This document shows positions 7,501 through 13,085 of a stretch of 27,473 nt of DNA, piece after piece (the first letter of the stretch is position 1; each line of letters starts with the position of its first letter). Below the pieces are notes generated by a model. That model was not told the origin of the DNA. It ran no database searches and worked only from the letters and a program-made list of their open reading frames with translations. Source of the DNA: a virus; the IMG/VR virus record IMGVR_UViG_3300034375_010945, positions 1 to 27,473 of that record. One strand, given 5' to 3'. Both the position numbers and the translations under genes were made by a program.

Positions 7501-9595
7501 ATCTTATTTGAGATTAAATGCTGAAATTCAAAATACAAATGCTTTAAACGATTTAAATCAAACTGTTCTTCGGTTAATTGGAGTTCAGCTTAGTGGGGAT
7601 GCAGAAGTTAAACAAATTAAAGATTTTGTTAGCTTGCCAAATAATGTTAATGTTGATGACGAAACAATAAAAAGAACATTTGGTGATCAAGCTGCTAATA
7701 AATTCTTTGCGTTCCGTGAGGTAGAAAGTTCTCTTTCTCTTCAAACTGGTACACGTTCTTCAGCTTTAGAGGAGGCTTTGGAGAAACAAAAAGAATCCGG
7801 GGAAATAGATAAAGAAGCTTTAAGGATAGCTGCGGAAAAAGATGGTTGGAGTAAAATGGAGTTAAAAATGCTAGAAGAAGAATTGGAGAATAGAAAAGAT
7901 GTCTTAGAAATAGAAAGAAGAATTGATGATACAATAAGAGGAAGAGCTAATGCTAGAGCTAGAGAGGGAGTAGATTTAGGGGGTAATTTTAGAGCTGGTA
8001 TCGGGGCTATGAAATCAGAATCTGATGCTATATTAAATAATTTAGCTAGAGAAGCTCCTTCTAGATTTGCAGATGGAATGGCTAACGCTTTAAGTGAGGT
8101 CGCTCAAGGAACTAAAAGTTTAGGTGACGCTTTCACTGACATGGCGATTGATTTTGGTAGAATGTTGCAGCAGGAAGTTTTCAGGGCTTTAGCTCAAAGA
8201 GCTGTTGGTAGCGCACTGACGGGTTTATTTGGTACGGCAGGTAGTGCTGCTGCGGCTGCAGCCGGTAATATGCGCGGAGGCATCATTAAGGCTCAAAATG
8301 GAATGTATATTTCTGGAGGAAGAACCGGAGATAGAAATTTAGCATTATTGGAAGATGGGGAATATGTCTTAAATAGAAATGCTGTTAGAATGATGGGGGG
8401 TCCGAAAGGTTTAGATAATTTAAACTTTAACATGGCTCCTAGATTTGCTTCTGGAGGAGCATATTCACTTAGACCTGAACAGCAAAGATTAAAATCTGGA
8501 GAATTAGATTTCACTGGAAATTATATATCTAGTAATTCTGCTGGACGTATCAATGATGATATGTTCACTTCTTATGCTTTAGCTGAAGACAAATATTTTC
8601 AAGATAAGAAGCAAAAAGCAAGAGAAGCTTTAGAGAGAAGAATCCAAAAAAATTATGAGCGAAAAATGAAAAGAGCTCAATTAATTAGTTCTATTGTGGC
8701 TGCGGCTGGCAGTATAATGATGGCGTATGGAGCGTCTGGTATGGCAGCTAGTAGTGCAGCTGGGGCGCAAGGTAAAGCGGCTTTACAGGCTGGACAGATG
8801 ACTGGGGCGGATGCAGCAACACAGGCAGGTTTACAACAGGCTGCTTCAAAAAGTAATTATGCTTTTGGGCAATTTATGCAGAAAAACGCAAATAATATAT
8901 TGGTAAATAATATACCATTAAATACATTAGCTTCCAGCGTAAGTGGAACATTGTCAGAAACTGTATCAGGTTTAAGAAAAATAGGAGCTAATGATGCTTA
9001 TATAAATAATTTCTTGTCTCAAGCTTCAGCGGGTCCTGTTGGAAAAGGAGTTAGCGGCATGACTTCAATATCATCTGGTTTATCAAGTCAAGGAATTGTG
9101 GCGGCGCAAAAAGCTTCTAAAGCGGGTTTATTTTCAAGGCTATTTTCTAGTGGAGCTGGTATAGCTTCTGGAATAGGTAAAAGGCAAGTGGGTGGTATAA
9201 TAGGTTATAATTCAGGTGGATTTGTTCCTCATGGTTCTAGGTTAAGTGATACAATTCCTGCAATGCTTACTGGTGGTGAATATATCATGAATAATAAAGC
9301 TGTTAAGAAGTACGGACTGGGAACAATGAACGCTATGAATTCGGGGGCCTACCAGTCTGGGGGTATGGCTAGCAGCACAACTAATAATAATAGTACTAGC
9401 AATAATAATACTAATATATCTGTAAAAATAGATAGGGCTGGCAATTCTGTGTTTGGCGCAGATTCTAATAGCTATGAGCAAAATGATGTTATTATGTCTA
9501 AGAAGATGGCTAAGCAGATTAATTCTATTGTTTTAAGAACTATCAGTAATGAAAAAAGATACGGCGGCGAACTTTCTAAGAATGATCTAGGATGA
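1595..9595 (+). CDS. Tail tape measure protein, giant, with embedded domains
   Basis: This 2666-residue protein sets tail length and travels through the tube during infection. Residues about 60-310 match the tape-measure core of TP901-type proteins (helical, Ala-rich, with an ISKRTATSFNDASKALLEFS stretch and a TARGGAVIGNALKTIFTRLQR-like end). Residues about 545-1121 carry five copies of a G-[FYH]-[IV]-P motif and two PD-(D/E)XK-like segments (separate entries). Hydrophobic glycine/alanine-rich stretches lie near 1238-1252, 1277-1306 and 2362-2400, and a charged coiled-coil region lies near 1840-1900. Two copies of a C-terminal GGE-[YF]-[IV]-x-N module follow, then an Asn/Ser/Thr-rich linker and a conserved-looking EKRYGGEL terminus. 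At about 0.15 nm per helical residue it could span roughly 400 nm, less if the inserted domains are globular. The start has no clear Shine-Dalgarno but MPVQVNVA is a typical opening. Confidence 0.96.
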   Translation: MPVQVNVAADQQNLINSIERGVRAYNQRFSKSNTINLNINERGFTQPLGRITGAVNDFESAMAASNARVIAFGASTAVLGTAIAGFRSLAKASIEVEKNLADVNRILQLSTSDLQTFGKELFNISKRTATSFNDASKALLEFSRQGLSAEETLRRTNDALTLTRLAGLGAEASVAALTATVNGFAKSGITTTQVLNKLVAVEQAFAVSARDLSEGLSRTGQAAQEAGVNIDQLNALISAAQQRTARGGAVIGNALKTIFTRLQRSDTLDRLEEFNIAVRDVQGNTLPATTVLQNFAAAYNRLADAQRAQLSEQVAGVYQVNILKAIVSDLNSEQSIYNAALIKGASATNEASRANAQLNQTLSALLVQVGNNTQQLASTIGSVTFEPLAKSAAKAANSIVEAITDVITGEGLGSDLANGLLKGIRNVLAGPGAIAAFYTLFKLVQSSFTYVAQALPQIAGITTETQKRQNLEQAILGILQSENNISKSILGNTGNQKRQAEILLGVARQQTAQYREQLALANSLAGTLRNQGVSVGARGLQAGRTRSGGYIPASTRMAERAGAFAGGYAPGKVVNSPVGGVMNTAEDIKYMPGFAQPFINPPKNSRAGRLHRANAVRQVGVDPYQYRGFVPNFSSLSLGSLSKYKRSKTEIEQYADVEGSNINTRDTLDSGYDKIINFDATKVKGYGKLLTSSATGKASKSFGDKFEKAILKAIKTNNAAAFEGGISQSLRKLQAAHNLKGGFSSAIDFMSADASILAEAKGGFYDDAAGDKPPRAIAENLRRAEFARLFTSQGPEYIDTENILIQNKNFGYGKKQQARLEKNYGNINVDKTYLVKRNKNSGHIPNFAAGYRNPFTGALNNAAIARGIRTGALTEKQAQEMGYATSSSKIGARKAKRAAAVGALNYQMVYVPWDIEGFRGGRSGGRLNIAQGTAYESFILNLLRSGQLKGTTSLGQSFSLPARPDVVSSAALKGGSNARIDGYSLSAGEMYEMKAGGTGNTASGLQDKFIKAIENNPEILNPKRKWKNYIFRTTAAKGRGASGGFIPNLAYKGEVMDLEEFISGQKAIYSETPFPHVRNASQPTFASAIADHGGLGNALKDSYRNQSAAGMVYGGYVPNFAPKGTITAKAAGIDNLSAAGSELQKTFYKLQGAMRKLTQSTDLSTKQRDILRQDLRTYARTIDSATGSTKALDSVNKALANSKKKNKAAVDTNTSATKKNTSSGRGGGGGLLGSGGRTALAFGGPMIAGLIEQAAFGNRQRIDLSENERAVQSTLSTGLTSISTGFAIAGPIGALAGAAVGAASAINAMSLTAEEYTQLADKFNSTTQENAAAAKQYIEAQKSMASSLSGEDFQLASDSAAQALKKIKDVNLQKSFEAAGNDVKKLTESLKTYEQTRLSGLNRANQLALSKQTGEANETGFIASILQLEEFFPTTKRRSGALQNLGYRTDVSETGSITLNEGSRSKVLRDYFQLFDDLSEVTEGELDDFVKLIEEQKSNKFFDTDAVARFFQDVAGLDFVDAQSNADLLDILEDGSNVVGQFIFKNFKSLVDDIKAKDFEVNLGKILSESRGAAADNFNNIFRSINDSFDRISNETLNVLEQARSDQQINKTILDFTTSFTDSISSFVSSNLPDLERYQFAQSAARQKANNQLAQLAQDSDNFEQNQINQRRQALEKNADEISASFEKNLFQSQAVGEIFRDRILPQLKQGNYNINIDEIQKQSQKDAVLEFNKKYFSEYPQVGIFGEVNDVGQLTDNAYGNLSQEEASKRIKKETARIEKQLEYLNRVKGGAEPSYEGSVETAQKQYDKLIQKAKDLQELEKAVGLTQEEKSKAELESLLKRKQDEQKLFEASAANAKKEFELNKALSEQRIKAEETLAVQKARIDEKNLARTRAAEITSSRLGFASNIDQARRREQIALSEDAMNDPRANYGLGLKEITERRIKAEEDIIQQRRAAEDAQLDIEMKQSYLRLNAEIQNTNALNDLNQTVLRLIGVQLSGDAEVKQIKDFVSLPNNVNVDDETIKRTFGDQAANKFFAFREVESSLSLQTGTRSSALEEALEKQKESGEIDKEALRIAAEKDGWSKMELKMLEEELENRKDVLEIERRIDDTIRGRANARAREGVDLGGNFRAGIGAMKSESDAILNNLAREAPSRFADGMANALSEVAQGTKSLGDAFTDMAIDFGRMLQQEVFRALAQRAVGSALTGLFGTAGSAAAAAAGNMRGGIIKAQNGMYISGGRTGDRNLALLEDGEYVLNRNAVRMMGGPKGLDNLNFNMAPRFASGGAYSLRPEQQRLKSGELDFTGNYISSNSAGRINDDMFTSYALAEDKYFQDKKQKAREALERRIQKNYERKMKRAQLISSIVAAAGSIMMAYGASGMAASSAAGAQGKAALQAGQMTGADAATQAGLQQAASKSNYAFGQFMQKNANNILVNNIPLNTLASSVSGTLSETVSGLRKIGANDAYINNFLSQASAGPVGKGVSGMTSISSGLSSQGIVAAQKASKAGLFSRLFSSGAGIASGIGKRQVGGIIGYNSGGFVPHGSRLSDTIPAMLTGGEYIMNNKAVKKYGLGTMNAMNSGAYQSGGMASSTTNNNSTSNNNTNISVKIDRAGNSVFGADSNSYEQNDVIMSKKMAKQINSIVLRTISNEKRYGGELSKNDLG
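3701..4117 (+). other. PD-(D/E)XK nuclease-like domain 1 within the tape measure protein
   Basis: Residues about 703-841 of the tape measure protein. A G-x2-[FY]-E helix (G703 to E707) is followed 41 residues later by D748-x10-E759-x-K761 and then Gly-Gly, matching the catalytic layout of restriction-endonuclease-fold enzymes. After the core comes a helix and a final strand, then the GHIPNFA motif. The same pattern recurs in the next segment, which supports a real domain. Activity is inferred, not shown. Confidence 0.55.
4379..4720 (+). other. PD-(D/E)XK nuclease-like domain 2 within the tape measure protein
   Basis: Residues about 929-1042. G932-x2-Y-E936 is followed 45 residues later by D981-x10-E992-x-K994 and then Ala-Gly-Gly, the same signature and core spacing as domain 1. 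A likely helix and a terminal strand lead into the GGFIPNLA motif at 1043. Overall sequence outside the motif differs clearly from domain 1, so the two are either an old duplication or independently acquired members of one fold. Confidence 0.55.
8276..8460 (+). other. Tape measure C-terminal GGE/N module, copy 1
   Basis: Residues about 2228-2289: Gly-Gly start, a short glycine-rich segment, then LLEDGEYVLNRNAV and GPKGLDNLN. This resembles the module near the C-terminus of many tape measure proteins (D-x-IPA-x-L-x-x-GE-[YF]-[VI]-x-N). A second copy follows at 9191. Confidence 0.6.
9191..9360 (+). other. Tape measure C-terminal GGE/N module, copy 2
   Basis: Residues about 2533-2589: Gly-Gly start, SGGFVPHGSRLSDTIPAMLT followed by GGEYIMNNKAV and GLGTMNAMN. 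This is the fuller match to the known tape-measure module, and shares its order with copy 1 at 8276. Confidence 0.65.
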
Positions 9596-10494
9596 AAAAC
9601 GCAAAAACAAATTACGAAAATATATTTTACTTTGACCAAAGGGCTTTATCTGGAGTTCTATCTGTAGATGGTTCTTATAATTTAGCTTATGAGCCAATAA
9701 ATGTTGTTGGGAAAGGGTTTTTAAAACAAGTCATGGGTTCTGTGCCTACGGCGAGCATGTCAGTGAGTAGATATATGACTTATTCAGATCCTATATTAAA
9801 TGCTACTGGCGAAAGATCAAGATTAGCTATTCCATTTAGCGCCGGTTTGTATTATAAAAATAAATATTTTGCTTTTAATAATGGTTATTTAAATTCTTAT
9901 GGTGTTAGTTGTTCTGTTGGTGAAGTTCCATCGATAGAATCTCAATTTGAAATATATGGTGATATAGGGCCTAACTTTAATCCTTCTGGAAATAAAAATG
10001 TTGGATCAGTTTTCGTGCCTCAAGTAAAAAATATAATATTAACAACAAAGGGGTCAACAACAAATAGAATAACTCAATTTAATATTGATTATAATATACC
10101 TAAAGTTCCTATATATGGTGTGTCAAGCGCTGATTCTCAATTTCCTATTGAGGTCCATAATATGTATCCAATAGAGGTTACATCTAGCTTTACGATAGAG
10201 ATAGATGATTATGAAACAAAAAGTATTTTTGATGATTTGTCTTCTAGCGCATATTCTTCTTTTTCTATCGATGTGAAAGCATCTATATTAAATAATGTTG
10301 GATTATCTGACGCTGATGGCAATAATCTTATAGATGCTATTGATGAAGAAAATTTTAATTCTTTTGATAAAGGAGATGATCCATCTATATTCACTTTTAA
10401 CGCTTCGGATGCAGTTATTGTTTCAGAACAAGTTAGTTCGTCATCAGACGATGTAATGAGTGTAAACTTATCATATAAAACATATTTAAATTAA
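9592..10494 (+). CDS. Predicted beta-rich tail structural protein, possibly tube-like
   Basis: This 300-residue protein is coupled to the tape measure gene by an ATGA overlap. It is mostly short alternating hydrophobic strands with many Ser, Asn, Tyr and Phe and no signal peptide or membrane segment. A central YGVSCSVGEVPSIESQFEIYG strand pair (reported here as positions about 103-123) resembles the style of phage tail-tube and minor-tail beta sandwiches, and the protein two genes downstream has a comparable VSFSVEPFQPVLISAEFDWY strand pair. Near residues 240-252 is a D-A-D-G-N-N-L-I-D-A-I-D loop reminiscent of a calcium-binding dockerin or EF-hand loop. No lambda gene sits in this position. 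A tube or collar role is inference, and I do not recognise a named family. Confidence 0.5.
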   Translation: MKNAKTNYENIFYFDQRALSGVLSVDGSYNLAYEPINVVGKGFLKQVMGSVPTASMSVSRYMTYSDPILNATGERSRLAIPFSAGLYYKNKYFAFNNGYLNSYGVSCSVGEVPSIESQFEIYGDIGPNFNPSGNKNVGSVFVPQVKNIILTTKGSTTNRITQFNIDYNIPKVPIYGVSSADSQFPIEVHNMYPIEVTSSFTIEIDDYETKSIFDDLSSSAYSSFSIDVKASILNNVGLSDADGNNLIDAIDEENFNSFDKGDDPSIFTFNASDAVIVSEQVSSSSDDVMSVNLSYKTYLN

Positions 10495-10506
10495 AATGGC
10501 TAAATT
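10490..10506 (+). repeat. 17-base direct repeat, copy 1
   Basis: The sequence attaaaatggctaaatt spans the stop of the upstream gene and the start of the fibre-like gene at 10496. An identical copy lies at 12267-12283, across the next stop/start junction. The two copies bracket exactly one gene. Confidence 0.8.
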
Positions 10507-12271
10507 TACAGATTTAACTCCAATATCTGGCCCTAACATGACTAATAGTTATGTTTTTGCGGTTTCCACAAGCTCAGATACAAGATCTTTGAGCTTGGAT
10601 GAACTAGAGCAATCTTTTACAGGTTTGAAAGCCAAAAGTACTGATGGGATCAGTATGTTAGGGAGAACTGTGCCTAGTGGTATAACTGTTGGTGATAACG
10701 GGTTTGTTGGAATAGATAATGACGATCCAACTTTTTCTTTGCACGTTGGCGATTATAATGGAGTAACAAATCCAGAAATTAGAATAACTGGAGCTAGTTC
10801 TTCTAGATCTGTTGCTGTAACAATGTCTGATTCAGATATTTATTGGAAAAATATTAAAAAAGCTTCTGACTCAGATTATTATATTCAAGTTTCAGATGAC
10901 GACACTAATTATACTGGAGTTTTTAATATAACTACAGGTGGTAATGTTGGTATTTTTGATGGGTCTTCTGATGTAACAAATAAATTGTATGTAAATGGTG
11001 GAGATATTAAATTCCAAAGCGGCATTTCTGGTATTATATTTGATCCGGGTAAAGCAGAGATTAAAACATCTGTAGCTTCAGATATTTTTTATATTAATCA
11101 GAGTAATACAGATGATATCTGTTTAGGTAATGATATATTTTACGTTTCTAATAATGTTTCTTCTCCTGCTGTGGGTATTGGTACGACTTCACCAAGTAGT
11201 CCAATAGAAGTTCACGGTGAAGATACGATTATTAATGTTGCTAATGCGACTTCTTCAAGAAGCAGAATAAGAATAAGCAATAATGTTGCTGTTTCGTTTT
11301 TAACTATGCAATTGAATAAGTTAAGCATAGGGCCGATAAGTTCTTTAAGCACAAATAATATTGTTTATGATTTATCTAATAGAAGATTAGGGTTAGGATC
11401 GACTGCTCCTGATAATAAATTGCATATTTATAGTAATACGGATAATAGATTATTGAAGATAGAAGGTAAAGCTTCTTCTGTTTCGGAAGTTTTTCAAACT
11501 AATAATTTTAATAATGATGAAGTTTCTTATACTGGTCCTAGGCATTCAGTGTATACATTTGCTAGATCTGTCGGGACTGGTCCGACATTTACGAATAATG
11601 TCAGCAAATGGGGTATAGGTCTGTATGACGATGGTGTGGCGGATTCTTATGAAGATGTTTTTGTTTTTAGAGTTGATTCGGATACTTCTTCAGCCTCTTC
11701 TATAAAAGCTTTTATAAATAGAGATGGCGATTTAGATATAAAAGGATCTTTAACTACTGATTCTGATTACACTAAAGGTAAATTTATTCAAAACTATCAC
11801 ACAAGGTGTGTATCTAGTGATATTTATATAAATCCATTTGAAGAAAGTTCTTCTACCAGCGCTAACGCTAGTAGCAGCACCGATAACGCTTTTGGGATAG
11901 CTCCTTATGCCGGGACAATTAAAAAAATAAAAATTGTAACAGCTGATACTTCTTTAACGCATTTTACTGCTGGTGCGAGATTTGAAATATCAGTTGTGAA
12001 CGCTTCTTCTGGTGGAACCGATGAAGAGTTAGATTGTTTTTCAGATGTTGCTGCTACAGCTCCAACTTCTTTACCGACAAATGGAGTAGTAGCTCAATTC
12101 AATTTAAGTAGTGTGTCTAGCGCTGGGGATGTATTTACTTTTACGAGTTTTTCGGGTGATCCAAGTTTTGCAGAAGGTCAATTAGTTCAATTTAGAATTT
12201 GTCAAGCTGGAGGATCAGCTACAGATATTAATTGTACTATCATGTCAAGTATTTCTTATACAGTAGATTAA
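10496..12271 (+). CDS. Fibre-like tail protein with VGIGT-type repeats
   Basis: This 591-residue protein starts MAKF one base after the upstream stop, with an A-rich leader and no Shine-Dalgarno. It carries four spaced copies of a VGI-x-x-x-x-P-x-x-x-L-x-V type motif starting near residues 71, 151, 226 (VGIGTTSPSSPIEV) and 298 (LGLGSTAPDNKLHI). This motif is widespread in phage and bacterial trimeric fibres, often ahead of a peptidase S74 chaperone, but no S74 domain is visible here. The C-terminal 150 residues form a separate Ser/Ala/Thr-rich beta domain (GIAPYAGTIKKIKIVTAD, then FSDVAA and QFRICQ) that resembles a jelly-roll head domain. A surface-exposed tail appendage is the likely role; its placement right after the tape measure gene, and not after J, is unusual. 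Confidence 0.6.
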   Translation: MAKFTDLTPISGPNMTNSYVFAVSTSSDTRSLSLDELEQSFTGLKAKSTDGISMLGRTVPSGITVGDNGFVGIDNDDPTFSLHVGDYNGVTNPEIRITGASSSRSVAVTMSDSDIYWKNIKKASDSDYYIQVSDDDTNYTGVFNITTGGNVGIFDGSSDVTNKLYVNGGDIKFQSGISGIIFDPGKAEIKTSVASDIFYINQSNTDDICLGNDIFYVSNNVSSPAVGIGTTSPSSPIEVHGEDTIINVANATSSRSRIRISNNVAVSFLTMQLNKLSIGPISSLSTNNIVYDLSNRRLGLGSTAPDNKLHIYSNTDNRLLKIEGKASSVSEVFQTNNFNNDEVSYTGPRHSVYTFARSVGTGPTFTNNVSKWGIGLYDDGVADSYEDVFVFRVDSDTSSASSIKAFINRDGDLDIKGSLTTDSDYTKGKFIQNYHTRCVSSDIYINPFEESSSTSANASSSTDNAFGIAPYAGTIKKIKIVTADTSLTHFTAGARFEISVVNASSGGTDEELDCFSDVAATAPTSLPTNGVVAQFNLSSVSSAGDVFTFTSFSGDPSFAEGQLVQFRICQAGGSATDINCTIMSSISYTVD

Positions 12272-12283
12272 AATGGCTAAATT
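12267..12283 (+). repeat. 17-base direct repeat, copy 2
   Basis: Identical to 10490-10506, again spanning a stop codon and the ATGGCTAAATT start of the next gene. Recombination between the copies would remove the intervening fibre-like gene and leave both neighbours intact. Confidence 0.8.
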
Positions 12284-13085
12284 CTTTAATTATAAAGACA
12301 TTGATTTTAGAATTAATGGAAGCATCTTTTATGCTGAGCAAGTTTCTTTATCTGCTCAAGCTTCCGTTGAGCCTGTTATATTAAGTGATGGAACATTTTT
12401 GAATTATGCTCCAAAGGGAGCTGTTGTTGGGAATTTATCTTGTGATTTTTATTTGAATGGATCATTCCCTTCTTTTTTAGATGTGACTAACACAGATGAA
12501 AGCGCCGTGACGGTTTCTTTTGCGGGAATAACAATAAACAATGTTTTTTTAAAAAATGTGTCTTTTTCTGTAGAGCCATTTCAGCCAGTTTTGATTTCAG
12601 CGGAGTTTGATTGGTATAGTAATATTTTATTTGAAAACATGAAAGAACAATCTAATTCAGCTAGGCAAAGTAAGCCTATACCATCTTATATTGCTCATTC
12701 TTATAAATCTTATATTGATCAAAATAATTTCTATCCAGATGATCCGAATGATTCTTTAGGTAATGTTGTTTCTTTTTCTTATTCCACTTCTTGTGATAGA
12801 CCAATATTCTTAAAAGTTGATCAAACAATTCCTTTTAGATGCGCCAAATTAAATAAAAATATAAGTGTAGATTTAAGCGCGAATAATTTAGGCAAAATAG
12901 TAACAACGAAAGGAAAGAATATTTCAACTATTATTTATTTGAAAGATTTCTATGGGCAAAGTTTATCTACTTTTTCGATCAACGGTGTTATGACTAGTCA
13001 GAGTTATAGTGTTTCTTCTGGAAATTATATGTTAAGTCAGGCTTCTATAGAGAAGATGATAACGGAGGAGAAAGTTTTGGTATGA
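12273..13085 (+). CDS. Predicted beta-rich tail structural protein, possibly tube-like
   Basis: This 270-residue protein starts MAKFFNYKDI immediately after the preceding stop. It is predicted all-beta, with alternating strands throughout and no membrane segment. The segment near residues 93-113 (LKNVSFSVEPFQPVLISAEF) resembles in spacing the strand pair in the 300-residue protein two genes upstream, and both are of tail-tube-like size. They may be divergent relatives, but pairwise identity by eye is low. It lies just before the M-like gene, whose lambda homologue acts at the tube-to-tip junction, so a distal-tail or tube-adaptor role is plausible. Function is inferred from composition and context only. 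Confidence 0.5.
   Translation: MAKFFNYKDIDFRINGSIFYAEQVSLSAQASVEPVILSDGTFLNYAPKGAVVGNLSCDFYLNGSFPSFLDVTNTDESAVTVSFAGITINNVFLKNVSFSVEPFQPVLISAEFDWYSNILFENMKEQSNSARQSKPIPSYIAHSYKSYIDQNNFYPDDPNDSLGNVVSFSYSTSCDRPIFLKVDQTIPFRCAKLNKNISVDLSANNLGKIVTTKGKNISTIIYLKDFYGQSLSTFSINGVMTSQSYSVSSGNYMLSQASIEKMITEEKVLV
13064..13070 (+). promoter_or_regulatory. Strong Shine-Dalgarno for the M-like gene
   Basis: GGAGGAG lies 11 bases upstream of the ATG at 13082, inside the end of the previous gene. It is one of only two clear Shine-Dalgarno sequences in the window and supports the 13082 start alongside the ATGA overlap. Confidence 0.65.

Noticed and set aside
11800-12271. Peptidase S74 self-cleaving chaperone at the end of the VGIGT-motif protein
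   Set aside because: The Ser-Asp-x-Arg-x-Lys catalytic signature is not present in the C-terminal domain.
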